From positions 1 through 57,613 of the forward strand of contig CACYHC010000009.1 in NCBI GenBank assembly GCA_902774145.1: a stretch of 57,613 bases of DNA, read 5' to 3'. The position numbers and the translations under genes were made by a program. Positions 46,755 through 56,440 of this stretch are shown one piece after another (position 1 is the stretch's first letter; every line of letters starts with the position of its first letter). Origin of the DNA: an uncultured Bacteroidia bacterium (GTDB taxonomy: Bacteria > Bacteroidota > Bacteroidia > Bacteroidales > UBA932). The notes below the pieces were generated by a model. It was not told the DNA's origin. It ran no database searches and worked only from the letters and a program-made list of their open reading frames with translations.

Positions 46755-49700
46755 CGCTCCACAGGATAAGAAATGGTAAAACAGGCACCACCCAGGGTAA
46801 ACGAGCGGGAGTAGGCAATGGTGGCGCCGCAGCGCTCCAGAACACTCTTGGAAATGGCCAGTCCGAGTCCGGAGCCGCCGTTCTTGGTAGTAAAGTTGGG
46901 CGTAAACAACTTGTCCCGGTTCTCCTCGGAAACACCGGGGCCGTTGTCCTCGAAGACGATGTCCAGCCAGCCATCCCGGGAGGCCTTCCGCAGCGAGACC
47001 ACAATCCGGCCGTCGGGCCTTCCTTCCAGGGCCTGCACGGCATTGTTGATCAGGTTCACGAACACGCGGGTCAACTGGGGCTTGGGGCCGGAAACCACCG
47101 CGCCCTCCAGCCCGAAATAACTGAATTCCAGTCCCTCACGGCCGTCGAACATCGCAATCTCATCCTCCAGCAGGCGGTTGAGGTCCATCCGTACGCTCTC
47201 CTGGATATAGAGTTTCGCAAAGTCCGAAAATTCATTGGCCGTCTGCGTCAGGATCTCGATATGCTCGAGCAACACGGAAGCCATCTCGTCAAATTTCTCC
47301 TGCCAGGCATCCCCGCCTTTCTCCTTGAGACGGATCATCCGCTGGAGCTGCAACTTCATCGGCGTCAGCGGGTTCTTGATTTCGTGGGCGACCTGCCGGG
47401 CCATCGCGCTCCAGGCCTTGTCGCGCTCCGCCTGCGCCAGGGACTCCCGACTGCTCTCCAGCTGCAGCACCATCCCGTTATAGGCCTTCACCAGCGCGGA
47501 GATTTCGTCTTCGCGGTCATATTCAATGGTCTCCAGGGCCCCGCGGCTCATCTTGCGGCCCATCTCCAGCAGCGGCTTGAAAATGCGGTCCAGCATCCCC
47601 GTCACCAGCAGCCGCGCAAAAATCAGGAGCAGGATAAAAACGGTCAGAATGGTCATCAGGTGCATCACCGCCTCGCGCACAAAATCATAGCTGCGCTCGG
47701 TATGCGGAGAACAGAGCACCCCCTGCAAGCGTCCGTGCGCATCCGGAAGCGGCGCATAAATCGCAATGAAATCCCGTCCGCCGAGTTCTTCCCGCTGGGT
47801 ATAATAGCGCCGCTTGTGGTGCACGATTTCCGCAAAGGCGGTGGCATCCATACGGCAACCGGGATTCAGGCGGTCGAACACCTCCCCTGCCGTCGACGTC
47901 ACCAGCCGTCCGTCCGGTGCATACAGCGTCAGGTCCACGCCGGCATCGGCGGCCGCCCTCTCCAGCGCAACGGGAAGACTGACCCCCGCCTGCTGCACCA
48001 TCCGCTGCAACATCACCGCCTTGTCCGCCAGCAGCGACTGCTGGTTGACCTCATTGCGGCGATAGACAAAGACCACGCTCACCACCGCCATCACCACGAG
48101 GGTCAGCGTCAGCGAAAGCATCAGTACCCCGTTGATCCGCGTACGGAAATACGCGCTGCGATCGATTCGTTTCGCTCTCCGGGGGAACAGGCCGAGCAAC
48201 AGGTACATCAGGATGCTCAGGAAAAGCGTACTGAACAGATAATTCAGCCCGCTGACCCGGGGGCGCGAAATCACGATCAGCGCCTTGTCTCCATCCACCC
48301 GATAGCGGAAATGCACATACGCGCTGCGGTCGGGAAAATCGCCGTCGATGGCCGTAGGATAGGCATAGGTCCCCTGACAATAGGCCATCTGACGGTTCTC
48401 GTATTTGGCATAGGAATAAAAACCCGGCATCTGCACGCCCCAAATCCCGGAAAGACCGAGCAGCCGGGCATACCCCTGCCGCCGGAGACCCGCCACCGGC
48501 TCAATTTCCACCAGCACGAAACACACCTGTCCGGGGGTCCGTCCCGGATAGGAAAAGACCCCGTCGTAGCGCGCGCGCCCGCTGTTGATCGCATAAAGAA
48601 AACGCGAATTGTCGTCGAGTTTCGTCCCCGATGCAATCACATTGCGCAGCAACTGGCTCCGGCCGGGATCCGCCGCACCGGGAGGAAGAATCATCACCTT
48701 GATGCGGTATTCCGGCGAAAGGCGCGCCAGATAGGTCTCCGCCACACGGTTCCGGATCACTTCCGCGCCGCCGTCCTCCAGGGCATAGGCGGCAATCAGT
48801 TTGTCCTGCGCCATCGCCTCCTCCACCTGGGCGAGCTGGGTTTCCAGCGCGATATCGCGTTCCACCGCCATACACCGGGCCCAGTTCTCCACCCGATTCT
48901 GCTCTTTCCGGAAGCCCAGGACGGCCGCGGCGAGCATCAGGTAAAGCCCGGCGAACAACGAAAAGGCCAGCCGCATCCGCAGGGAAAGCGCCGGCAGGCG
49001 CGCAGCGGCGAGCAGCAGCGGAATCGAGGCAAGCAGCAGCAGGAACGCCGCATACACGAGGGCGCTATAGCCGCTCAATTCGCCGAGTTTATAGAGTTCC
49101 AGCGACACCTGCGAATGCAGAATGAGGCTCCGCAGCGCCAGGTGGGCATAGGCGGCGACCAGCACGACAGCCCCCAGCGCAAAAGGAAGGGGCACGCGCC
49201 GGCGGGAAAGGTACAGGCCGAGCGCCAGACCGAAAATCAGCAGGTTCAGCAACAGGACCGTCAAAAGCGAGCCGCCACCCGGTAACACCGGGGAAAGCAA
49301 AACCGCCTCCGCCCGGCTGTGCCGGCGGGCATTCTCGCAAAGGATCTTGAAGCAGGGCCTCCCCTCCACCTGCACGACGCTGCCGCCACTGGCGGAAAGG
49401 GGGTGAATGGCAAAGCGGGCGCCGAGCCCGAGCCGGTCACCGACCAGTTCCAGCCCTTCCACCCGCGTCTCGGGACCCTTCCGGATGGCCCGAGAGAGGA
49501 ACCAGCGGTTCCCCAGCGAGCAAAGGCTAAAGTCTTCCGTCAGGTCTGCCAGCGGAGAGCGCAGGGCGGAGCGGGGGCTCGAAAGCCGCTCGATCAGGAT
49601 GCGGGGCGAGATATCGTCGCTCCGGATGGGAAACTGGTTGGACCAGGCGTACAGCGAATCGTCGATGTAGCGGTAGATGACCATATCCGGCGGAAGGGTT

Positions 49701-49846
49701 CCCGCCGACAGCCCGCGCGAAGCGCGCTCCTCCAACAGCGCCAGCCGCGCCTGAAGGCGCCGCTCCACGCGCCGTGCCTGTCCGTCCGTATCGAAACGCC
49801 GGGGCAGGAGGAAAGCAGACGAAAAAAGGACCATCGACAGGACCAA
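46751..49846 (-). CDS. Membrane sensor histidine kinase, NtrY/AtoS-like
   Basis: About 1031 residues from a TTG at 49846. The chain has an N-terminal membrane segment and extracytoplasmic part, a run of about five membrane helices (residues about 190-330), a second large sensing region, a further membrane helix, HAMP, HisKA (ARQVAHEIKNPLTPMKLQLQ) and HATPase_c with the N-box NLINNAVQAL, G1 box DNGPGVS and FTTKNGGSGLGLAI. The kinase core resembles NtrY/AtoS kinases, which partner sigma-54-type regulators. A better start may be a CTG at 49891 overlapping the efp stop: it adds TQPRNIRLRLSAGLL, which restores a full membrane segment with a positive N-terminus. Kinase identity is firm; the start is uncertain. 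Confidence 0.85.
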   Translation of the reverse strand: MVLSMVLFSSAFLLPRRFDTDGQARRVERRLQARLALLEERASRGLSAGTLPPDMVIYRYIDDSLYAWSNQFPIRSDDISPRILIERLSSPRSALRSPLADLTEDFSLCSLGNRWFLSRAIRKGPETRVEGLELVGDRLGLGARFAIHPLSASGGSVVQVEGRPCFKILCENARRHSRAEAVLLSPVLPGGGSLLTVLLLNLLIFGLALGLYLSRRRVPLPFALGAVVLVAAYAHLALRSLILHSQVSLELYKLGELSGYSALVYAAFLLLLASIPLLLAAARLPALSLRMRLAFSLFAGLYLMLAAAVLGFRKEQNRVENWARCMAVERDIALETQLAQVEEAMAQDKLIAAYALEDGGAEVIRNRVAETYLARLSPEYRIKVMILPPGAADPGRSQLLRNVIASGTKLDDNSRFLYAINSGRARYDGVFSYPGRTPGQVCFVLVEIEPVAGLRRQGYARLLGLSGIWGVQMPGFYSYAKYENRQMAYCQGTYAYPTAIDGDFPDRSAYVHFRYRVDGDKALIVISRPRVSGLNYLFSTLFLSILMYLLLGLFPRRAKRIDRSAYFRTRINGVLMLSLTLTLVVMAVVSVVFVYRRNEVNQQSLLADKAVMLQRMVQQAGVSLPVALERAAADAGVDLTLYAPDGRLVTSTAGEVFDRLNPGCRMDATAFAEIVHHKRRYYTQREELGGRDFIAIYAPLPDAHGRLQGVLCSPHTERSYDFVREAVMHLMTILTVFILLLIFARLLVTGMLDRIFKPLLEMGRKMSRGALETIEYDREDEISALVKAYNGMVLQLESSRESLAQAERDKAWSAMARQVAHEIKNPLTPMKLQLQRMIRLKEKGGDAWQEKFDEMASVLLEHIEILTQTANEFSDFAKLYIQESVRMDLNRLLEDEIAMFDGREGLEFSYFGLEGAVVSGPKPQLTRVFVNLINNAVQALEGRPDGRIVVSLRKASRDGWLDIVFEDNGPGVSEENRDKLFTPNFTTKNGGSGLGLAISKSVLERCGATIAYSRSFTLGGACFTISYPVER

Positions 49847-49887
49847 AAGCCCTGCCGACAGTCTTAATCGGATATTACGGGGCTGCG

Positions 49888-50451
49888 TCAGACGCGCTGG
49901 CCGTAGGTACGGTCGGTCGTATTGACCGTAATCACGTCACCCTGGTTGATGAACAGGGGAACCATGATCTTGGCACCGGTCTCGAGGGTAACTTCCTTGA
50001 GGGCACTGGTGGACGCCGTATTGCCTTTGACGGCAGGCTCGGCATAAGTCACTTCCAGAGTCACATAGGTGGGAAGTTCGCAGGTGAGGCAGCGTTCTTC
50101 GTCCGCCACGAACATCATCTCCACGTGCTGGCCTTCTTTCATAAGGTCGCTGTTGTCGACGACATCCTTGGGCAGTTTGATCTGCTCATAGGTCTCCTCG
50201 TGCATAAAGTTGAAACCGTCTTCCTCGGCATAGAGGAACTGGTAGGGGCGACGCTCTACGCTGATGGTCTCGATTTTCATTCCCGCGGTGAAGGTGTTCT
50301 CCAGGATGCGGCCGTTCTCGAGATTGCGGAGTTTGGTCTTCACGAAAGCAGGGCCCTTGCCGGGTTTCACATGCTGGAACCAGACAATCATACAGGGTTT
50401 GCCGTTGAAGTTCAGGTAGAGTCCGTTCTTGAAATCTGCGGTTGTTGCCAT
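49888..50451 (-). CDS. efp: Elongation factor P
   Basis: A 187-residue EF-P: TTADFKNGLYLNFNGKPCMI at the start, HVKPGKGPAFVKTKLRN with Lys in the tip position normally modified, and YVTLEVTYAEPAVKGNTA in the second OB domain. It relieves ribosome stalling at proline runs. The length and domain order are normal. The stop lies within the likely start region of the kinase gene. Confidence 0.95.
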   Translation of the reverse strand: MATTADFKNGLYLNFNGKPCMIVWFQHVKPGKGPAFVKTKLRNLENGRILENTFTAGMKIETISVERRPYQFLYAEEDGFNFMHEETYEQIKLPKDVVDNSDLMKEGQHVEMMFVADEERCLTCELPTYVTLEVTYAEPAVKGNTASTSALKEVTLETGAKIMVPLFINQGDVITVNTTDRTYGQRV

Positions 50452-50484
50452 ATAAATGTTTATTATTGTTAATTTTCCAAGACG

Positions 50485-50516
50485 CGAAATTAGTGAATCG
50501 CCGCCACTATTGCAAA
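50485..50516 (-). promoter_or_regulatory. Candidate promoter of the efp operon
   Basis: Minus strand TTTG (50516-50513), 20-base spacer, TAATTTCG (50492-50485), one mismatch from TAnnTTTG. About 33 bases before the ATG. Confidence 0.5.
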
Positions 50517-51388
50517 TTTTCTATCGCCTCGGCCACATTTTCCAGCAGCCAGCGCGGCGTGGAGGTGGCGCCGCAGACGCCGACATTGTCGTCGGGACGG
50601 AACCATTCCCGCCGGATTTCCTTCACGGAACCGATGTGGCAGGTGCGGATGTTACAGTTGCGGCAGAGCTGGCAGAGCACCTTTCCGTTGGAACTGGACT
50701 TGCCGGCGACGAAGATGACGATATCGTGACTCAGCGCAAAGGCCGTCAGGGCATCGTGGCGCGAAGCCACCTGGGCGCAAATCGTATGATGGACCGTCAG
50801 CGGCGCCGTCATTTTCTCTTCCAGATAACGGATGAGGGAAGCGTAGGCCGCGGGGCCCATCGTCGTTTGGGAAAAGAGTTCGACCGGCGCATCCGTGCGC
50901 AGCACGCCGCCTTCGGTCAGGGCGCTGATCTGGTCGAGGTTCTCGACGACCACGGCGTCGCCGTCCACCTGTCCGAGCAGGCCCATCACTTCCGCGTGGC
51001 CGATTTTTCCGAAGATGACCAGTTGTCCCGCCGGAGAAGACGCGTGCAGGCGCTCGTAGGCGGCGCGGATATCCTTCTGGAGCCGGAGGACGACCGGACA
51101 GGTACAATCGACGATATCGTAGCCCAGCGCGCGGAGCCGCTGATAGACCGGGGGCGGTGCGCCGTGGGCGCGAATCAGCATCGAGGCACCGGGAGGCGCA
51201 GGCGCAAGTTGATCTGCATCAATGGTTTTCAATCCGGCCTGCGCGAGGCGTTCAAGTTCCATTTCGTTGTGGACGATATCGCCCATCGAATAGAGCTCGC
51301 CCCCTTCCGCCAGACGCTTTTCCGCCAGGCTGATGGCGCGGATAACCCCTCCGCAAAAACCCGATTGCTGGTCGATCTCTACCTTCAT
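50507..51388 (-). CDS. ispH: 4-hydroxy-3-methylbut-2-enyl diphosphate reductase
   Basis: A 293-residue Fe-S enzyme of the MEP isoprenoid pathway. First cluster Cys in SGFCGGVIRA (residue 12), second in DCTCPVV, third near the end in GVCGATSTP or CQLCRNCN; HNEMELERL and IRAHGAPPP are also typical. It converts HMBPP to IPP and DMAPP. Overlaps the cmk stop by 4 bases. Confidence 0.93.
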   Translation of the reverse strand: MKVEIDQQSGFCGGVIRAISLAEKRLAEGGELYSMGDIVHNEMELERLAQAGLKTIDADQLAPAPPGASMLIRAHGAPPPVYQRLRALGYDIVDCTCPVVLRLQKDIRAAYERLHASSPAGQLVIFGKIGHAEVMGLLGQVDGDAVVVENLDQISALTEGGVLRTDAPVELFSQTTMGPAAYASLIRYLEEKMTAPLTVHHTICAQVASRHDALTAFALSHDIVIFVAGKSSSNGKVLCQLCRNCNIRTCHIGSVKEIRREWFRPDDNVGVCGATSTPRWLLENVAEAIENLQ

Positions 51389-52071
51389 GATAATATCCGA
51401 AAACGGCCGCGGATCAGACCCAGGGTCCAGGCCACTTCTTCCGGAATGGTCATCGTGGAATTGTCCAGGACGAAGGCGTCCGGGGCCTGGCGCAGCGGGG
51501 AGGTTTCGCGGTGGGAGTCGATGTAGTCGCGCTCCCGGAGGTTCGCCACCACCTCTTCCAAAGAGGGGTGCTCCCCTTTGGCGACGAGTTCATCGTAACG
51601 GCGCCGGGCCCGCACTTCTTCCGAAGCCGTCATAAAAATCTTCAACTGGGCGTCAGGAAAGACGGTGGTGCCGATGTCGCGGCCGTCCATCACGATGCGA
51701 CCCGCACTGCCCAGCGCATGCAGCAGCGCGTCCACGAATTTCCGGACATACGGAAGCGCCGATACGGGGCTCACCAGCGACGACACCTCCATCGTCCGGA
51801 TGGCGGGATCGACGCAGCGGGGGCCGATACAGGCCTTCCCCTCGTCGTTGAAATGGATGTCCAGGGAAGGCAGCAGGCCTTCGAGCGCCGGGTCCACCTT
51901 TCCCAAGCGGGAAATCAGCCCCTGTTCGCGGGCAAAAAGCGTAACGGTCCGGTAGAGCGCGCCGGAATCCAGGTACAGGAAACCGAGCGCGGCCGCCAGG
52001 GCGCGTGCGTAACTGCTTTTCCCCGTGGAGGAACAGCCATCGACGGCAATGATTATGTCAGGATACTCCAT
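51385..52071 (-). CDS. cmk: Cytidylate kinase
   Basis: A 228-residue NMP kinase. P-loop DGCSSTGKSSYA, LDSGALYRTVTL, the substrate loop GRDIGTTVFPDAQLKIFMTA in part, and RARRRYDELVAKG. It phosphorylates CMP and dCMP. First gene of the cmk-ispH operon. Confidence 0.94.
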   Translation of the reverse strand: MEYPDIIIAVDGCSSTGKSSYARALAAALGFLYLDSGALYRTVTLFAREQGLISRLGKVDPALEGLLPSLDIHFNDEGKACIGPRCVDPAIRTMEVSSLVSPVSALPYVRKFVDALLHALGSAGRIVMDGRDIGTTVFPDAQLKIFMTASEEVRARRRYDELVAKGEHPSLEEVVANLRERDYIDSHRETSPLRQAPDAFVLDNSTMTIPEEVAWTLGLIRGRFRILS

Positions 52072-52077
52072 CGCTTA

Positions 52078-52085
52078 CAAAAATA
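52078..52085 (-). promoter_or_regulatory. -7 box of cmk-ispH
   Basis: Minus strand TATTTTTG ends 7 bases before the ATG at 52071, predicting an mRNA with almost no leader. Confidence 0.5.
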
Positions 52086-52098
52086 GTAAAAAAATCAC

Positions 52099-52106
52099 GA
52101 TATTTG
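52099..52106 (+). promoter_or_regulatory. -7 box of the sigma-54-type regulator gene
   Basis: Plus strand GATATTTG, one mismatch from TAnnTTTG, ends 4 bases before the ATG at 52111, so a leaderless mRNA is predicted. Divergent from the cmk promoter. Confidence 0.4.
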
Positions 52107-52110
52107 CACT

Positions 52111-53259
52111 ATGAAAATTCTTGTTATCGACGACGAGCGGGCCATCCGCAATTCCATGAAAGAGATTCTCTCCGACGAGGGATATGAGGTAGAAACGGCC
52201 GAAGACGGCGCCTCCGGGCTCAAAGCGGCGCTTTCCGAGCGCTGCGACGCGATTTTCTGCGACATCAAGATGCCGGGAATGGACGGCCTGGAACTCCTGG
52301 GACGGCTCCGCGAGGAAGGCGTCGAGGCCCCGGTCATCATGATTTCCGGACACGGGGACATCGAGACCGCCGTCGAGTGCATCAAGAAGGGTGCCTTTGA
52401 TTTCATCCAGAAGCCGCTGGACCTGAACCGCATCCTGATTTCCGTCAAGAACGCCACGGACAAGGCGACGCTGATGACGCAGACGCGCATCCTCAAAAAG
52501 AAGGTTTACGGCCAGAAAATGGTGGGCGAATCCCCTGCCATCCTGCGCGTCCGCGAGATGATCGAGAAAGTGGCGCACACGGACGCCCGCGTGCTGATCA
52601 TGGGCGCCAACGGCACGGGCAAGGAGCTCGTCGCCCGCGAATTGCACGAACGCAGCCCCCGCAGCGCGATGCCCTACATCGAGGTCAACTGCGCGGCGAT
52701 TCCCTCCGAACTCATTGAAAGCGAACTGTTCGGTCACGAAAAAGGCTCCTTTACCTCCGCCATCAAACAGCACAAGGGAAAGTTCGAACAGGCCGAAGGC
52801 GGCACGCTTTTCCTCGACGAAATCGGCGATATGAGCCTGTCCGCGCAGGCTAAGGTGCTGCGCGTGCTGCAGGAAAAGAAGCTGTCGCGCGTGGGCAGCG
52901 ACAAGGACATCAACGTGGATGTGCGCGTCATTGCGGCGACGAACAAGGACCTGCGCGAAGAAATCGCCGCGGGACGCTTCCGGGAAGACCTTTTCCACCG
53001 GCTTTCGGTCATTGTGATTACGGTGCCCTCGCTGGACGAGCGCAAATCGGACATTCCCCTGCTGGTGGATTATTTCATCGCGCAAATCAGCGAAGAGGGC
53101 GGGCTGCCCGCCAAGAAAATCTCTCCCGAAGCGGTGGCGCTGCTGCAGGAGAAATCCTGGACCGGAAATATCCGCGAACTGCGGAACGTGGTGGAGCGGC
53201 TGCTGATTCTGGGCGGCGACCCGCTCAGTGCGCAGGACGTGCGGGATTACGTGCTCTGA
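52111..53259 (+). CDS. Sigma-54-type response regulator without DNA-binding domain
   Basis: A 382-residue NtrC-like protein. Receiver domain 1-120 with acidic pocket VIDDE, phosphoacceptor D51 ([11 protein letters not shown]) and Lys in IQKPLDL. AAA+ domain about 140-370: Walker [10 protein letters not shown], Walker [11 protein letters not shown], and GSFTSA where the canonical sigma-54 loop is GAFTGA. The chain stops at [11 protein letters not shown], right after the AAA+ lid, with no Fis-type helix-turn-helix, so it is ~70-90 residues shorter than NtrC. It may activate without fixed DNA sites or need a partner. A plausible partner kinase is the NtrY-like protein at 46751-49846. Convergent with lptB (13-base overlap). 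Confidence 0.9.
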   Translation: MKILVIDDERAIRNSMKEILSDEGYEVETAEDGASGLKAALSERCDAIFCDIKMPGMDGLELLGRLREEGVEAPVIMISGHGDIETAVECIKKGAFDFIQKPLDLNRILISVKNATDKATLMTQTRILKKKVYGQKMVGESPAILRVREMIEKVAHTDARVLIMGANGTGKELVARELHERSPRSAMPYIEVNCAAIPSELIESELFGHEKGSFTSAIKQHKGKFEQAEGGTLFLDEIGDMSLSAQAKVLRVLQEKKLSRVGSDKDINVDVRVIAATNKDLREEIAAGRFREDLFHRLSVIVITVPSLDERKSDIPLLVDYFIAQISEEGGLPAKKISPEAVALLQEKSWTGNIRELRNVVERLLILGGDPLSAQDVRDYVL

Positions 53260-54035
53260 ACCTTCGCGAGCATCGCCTCGTGCTCGGCTTTCGCCCGCTC
53301 GACGGCGGCCGCCTTGCGCAGGACGAAGTTCTGGCCGAGGTACTTGGTGCGGACATCGTCGTCGCCGGCCAGGGATTCCGGCGTCCCCTGCTGCAGAATC
53401 GTACCCTCATACAGCAGATAGGCACGGTCGGTGATGGCCAGCGTCTCGCCCACGTTATGGTCGGTGATGATGACGCCGATATTCTTGTACTTGAGTTTGG
53501 CGATGATGTACTGGATATCCTCCACGGCGATGGGGTCCACCCCCGCGAACGGTTCGTCCAGCAGGATGAATTTCGGGTCGATGGCCAGGGCACGGGCAAT
53601 CTCGCAACGCCGCCGCTCGCCGCCCGACAACTGGATGCCCAGGCTCTTGCGCACTTTCGAGAGGTTGAATTCGTCGATGAGCGACTCCAGCCGTTCCTCC
53701 CGGTCGGCCCGGGTCATATCGGACATCTCCATCACGGACATGATATTGTCCTCCACGGACATCTTGCGGAAGACCGAAGCGTCCTGCGGGAGATAACCCA
53801 GACCCTGCTGCGCGCGCTTGTACATCGGCAGACGGGTGATGTCCATATCGTCCAGGAAGACCTGTCCCGCGTTGGGGACGATCTGTCCGGTAATCATATA
53901 GAAACTGGTGGTCTTTCCGGCCCCGTTGGGCCCGAGGAAACCGACGATTTCCCCCTGTTTCACTTCCATCGACACCCCTTTGACGACCGTCCGGATGCCG
54001 TATTTCTTTACCAGGTTTTCAGCGCGCAGTATCAT
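53247..54035 (-). CDS. lptB: Lipopolysaccharide export ABC transporter ATPase
   Basis: A 262-residue ABC ATPase: Walker [13 protein letters not shown]-loop YLPQDASVF, signature LSGGERRR, Walker [15 protein letters not shown]-loop TDHNVGETL. The [11 protein letters not shown] and [12 protein letters not shown] segments are LptB marks. It powers LPS extraction by LptFG. The C-terminus has an extra ~20-residue helix. Start overlaps the dnaX stop by 4 bases (ATGA). Confidence 0.93.
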   Translation of the reverse strand: MILRAENLVKKYGIRTVVKGVSMEVKQGEIVGFLGPNGAGKTTSFYMITGQIVPNAGQVFLDDMDITRLPMYKRAQQGLGYLPQDASVFRKMSVEDNIMSVMEMSDMTRADREERLESLIDEFNLSKVRKSLGIQLSGGERRRCEIARALAIDPKFILLDEPFAGVDPIAVEDIQYIIAKLKYKNIGVIITDHNVGETLAITDRAYLLYEGTILQQGTPESLAGDDDVRTKYLGQNFVLRKAAAVERAKAEHEAMLAKVQST

Positions 54036-55714
54036 TTGATATCCAATCCAAGGTCAATGACCAGGTTTTTCACTTCTTCGTTTTCCGCCATCAGGACTTT
54101 GGCCTGGTCGGAGGGCATATAGGCCTTCTCCTCGCGGGCCTCCTGCGGTTTAACCTCCACGCGGAGGGACAGCAGGGAACTCCCCACAAGCCGGACCAGC
54201 GTGGATTCCAGCCCCCGGAGCGCACGTTCTTCAATCCACTTTTTCTGGGGTTCGCTCGCCACCTCGAAGGAGACGATGCGTTTCCCGTCTTCCACGCGCA
54301 TCATCAGTTCCGCCTTGCCGAGTGCCATCGCCAGACGGGGCTGGGAAGCCATCGACTTGACCAGATCGGGCCAGGAGGCCTTGACGGCCTCTTCGGAGGG
54401 CAGGACATCGCTCTTCGGCGCCGCATCGGCCTGGGCGTCCGCTTCCGGTTCCGCCATCAGGGAGGTGAACGAAAGCTTCGCGGCGGCGCCGCGGGCGGGG
54501 GCGGGCGCAGGCGGTGCGGGGGCCTGCGGCGCAGCCGCCGGGGCGGGTTGCTTTGCGGGGGCAGCCGCCGGGGCCGCGACTGGCTGTGCCGGGGCTGCAA
54601 CAGGCTGCGCGCCGGCGGGCGCGGAGAGCAGGAACGACAGCCGGAGCAGCGCGTATTCAATGTGCAGGCGCTGGTTGGCGCTGGCGCGCAGCCCGCTCTC
54701 GCACTGCGAAACGGTACTCAGGGCATCGAAGAGGAACTTGACGGAGCACCGGGCCGCCTGGGCGCCGAAACGCTCACGCATCGTCTGCGGGAAATCCAGC
54801 AGGGACTCCAGGCCGCCCGTGCGGCTGACCAGGAGATTGCGCATATGCTCGCCGATAAAACTCACGAAGCGGCTGCCGCTGATGCCCTTGGCAAGCACTT
54901 CGTCGAAGAGCAGCAGTGCTGCGGCATAATCGCCGGCGAGAAAGGCGTCGGTGAGTTTGAAACCGTATTCGTAGTCCAGTTCCCCGAGGTTGCGCACGAC
55001 ATCTTCGTAGTGGATGTCGTTGCCGCAGAAGGCGACGGTCTGGTCGAAAATCGTCAGCGCATCGCGCATGGCACCGTCCGCCTTGGCCGCGATGAGATGC
55101 AGGGACTCGTCGTCGACCTTCACCCCCTCCTTCGCAGCGATATCGTGCAGGTTGCGCACGATGTCCGGAATGCCGATGCGGTTGAAATCGTAGGTCTGGC
55201 AGCGGCTCAGGATGGTCGGAAGAATTTTGTGCTTTTCTGTCGTCGCGAGAATGAAAATCGCGTGTGCGGGCGGTTCCTCAAGGGTTTTGAGGAAAGAGTT
55301 GAAGGCTGCCGCGGAGAGCATGTGCACCTCGTCGATGATGAAGACGCTGTAGCGTCCGACCTGCGGCGGCACCTGTACCTGCTCCATCAGCGCCTTGATG
55401 TCTTCGACGCCGTTGTTGGAAGCCGCGTCCAGTTCGTGGATGCAGTAGGAACGTCCTTCGCGGAACGAGCGGCAGGATTCGCACTCGCCGCAGGGCTCCA
55501 TATCCGGGCCGGGATTCGCGCAGTTGATGGTCTTGGCAAAGATGCGCGCGGCGCTGGTCTTGCCCACTCCGCGCGGGCCGCAGAAAAGATAGGCGTGTGC
55601 CAGCTGGCCGCGAAGGATGGCGTTTTTGAGCGTCCGGGCGATGTTGTCCTGCCCAATCAGCGATTCAAAGGAATCCGGGCGGTACTTCCGTGCAGATACG
55701 ATATATTCCGACAT
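54032..55714 (-). CDS. dnaX: DNA polymerase III subunit gamma/tau
   Basis: About 560 residues from ATG 55714 ([20 protein letters not shown]); an upstream TTG lies inside the -7 box and is rejected. Clamp-loader ATPase: Walker [13 protein letters not shown], zinc-binding Cys in [24 protein letters not shown], sensor ATTEKHKI. After about residue 355 an Ala/Pro-rich linker leads to a tau-type C-terminal domain. No programmed-frameshift slippery run was recognised. The linker is a likely source of assembly or expression variation. Confidence 0.94.
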   Translation of the reverse strand: MSEYIVSARKYRPDSFESLIGQDNIARTLKNAILRGQLAHAYLFCGPRGVGKTSAARIFAKTINCANPGPDMEPCGECESCRSFREGRSYCIHELDAASNNGVEDIKALMEQVQVPPQVGRYSVFIIDEVHMLSAAAFNSFLKTLEEPPAHAIFILATTEKHKILPTILSRCQTYDFNRIGIPDIVRNLHDIAAKEGVKVDDESLHLIAAKADGAMRDALTIFDQTVAFCGNDIHYEDVVRNLGELDYEYGFKLTDAFLAGDYAAALLLFDEVLAKGISGSRFVSFIGEHMRNLLVSRTGGLESLLDFPQTMRERFGAQAARCSVKFLFDALSTVSQCESGLRASANQRLHIEYALLRLSFLLSAPAGAQPVAAPAQPVAAPAAAPAKQPAPAAAPQAPAPPAPAPARGAAAKLSFTSLMAEPEADAQADAAPKSDVLPSEEAVKASWPDLVKSMASQPRLAMALGKAELMMRVEDGKRIVSFEVASEPQKKWIEERALRGLESTLVRLVGSSLLSLRVEVKPQEAREEKAYMPSDQAKVLMAENEEVKNLVIDLGLDIK

Positions 55715-55720
55715 AGTCCA

Positions 55721-55728
55721 CAAATTTA
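55721..55728 (-). promoter_or_regulatory. -7 box of dnaX-lptB
   Basis: Minus strand TAAATTTG ends 7 bases before the ATG at 55714, predicting a leader of about two bases. Confidence 0.5.
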
Positions 55729-55748
55729 GATAAAAAAATTAATTTTTA

Positions 55749-55756
55749 TACCTTTG
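55749..55756 (+). promoter_or_regulatory. -7 box of the secreted-protein gene
   Basis: Plus strand TACCTTTG, exact TAnnTTTG match, 28 bases before the ATG at 55784. Divergent from dnaX. Confidence 0.5.
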
Positions 55757-55783
55757 TCCGGATAACCAGAATACGGAAACGGG

Positions 55784-56440
55784 ATGAATCGGTGGATCAA
55801 GTATCTGATGACGGCGGTGCTGGTGGCCGGAATGAGCTTTCAGGCTGACGGACAGGCGAAGGTGTACACGAAGGGATTCTTGCTGGAGGACTTTCCGAAT
55901 GCCATCGTAAAGGTAATTCCGAGCGGCAACGAGATGTTCGACATGGCCTTCAGGACGGCCCTGACCGAGTGCTGGACGATTTCGCCCTGGGAACTGTGCG
56001 ACGTGGACGATTTTACCCGCGCACGGACGGAAACGGGCAGCTATGTCCTGAGCGTGGTATCGTCCGGCGGACTGGTTTTCCTGTCGCTGGACAAAGGCGG
56101 AAAAGAAGGCGATGCCGACAAGCGCAAACGGCCGCTCAACCTGGCCGCCCTGCCCCTTTCCACCGTGGAGAACTTCGGCTCCGAAGATTTCAGCCGCCTG
56201 CCCGCCTGGCTGGATATCCTGCAGGACTACGTGAGTGCGGCGCTCGAGAAAGAAAAAATCGCCTACATCGGGCTCGCGTACCGCAACGGCGACAAGCTGC
56301 CGGGCAGATACAGCGTCGCCACCTTCACCCCTTTACGGCCGGTCCGGGGCGACTACAGTTATACGATCTGGTATGACGAGGACAGCCACGCCCTCTACCG
56401 CTACGAAAAGCACCGCTACAACGGCAAGGAATTCAAGTAG
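55784..56440 (+). CDS. Small exported protein of unknown function
   Basis: A 218-residue protein with a signal peptide (MNRWIKYLMTAVLVAGMSFQ, cleavage likely after ADGQA). The mature part has a GFLLEDFPNAIVKVI start, a Trp-rich segment (CWTISPWELCDVDDF), an acidic-charged loop, and a C-terminal beta-rich part ending YRYEKHRYNGKEFK. No known domain recognised. Its last 25 bases overlap the end of the convergent kinase gene, so there is no room for a terminator between them. Confidence 0.7.
   Translation: MNRWIKYLMTAVLVAGMSFQADGQAKVYTKGFLLEDFPNAIVKVIPSGNEMFDMAFRTALTECWTISPWELCDVDDFTRARTETGSYVLSVVSSGGLVFLSLDKGGKEGDADKRKRPLNLAALPLSTVENFGSEDFSRLPAWLDILQDYVSAALEKEKIAYIGLAYRNGDKLPGRYSVATFTPLRPVRGDYSYTIWYDEDSHALYRYEKHRYNGKEFK

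Noticed and set aside
54032-55714. Programmed frameshift producing a gamma form of DnaX
   Set aside because: No clear A-rich slippery heptamer with a following hairpin was found after the ATPase domain.
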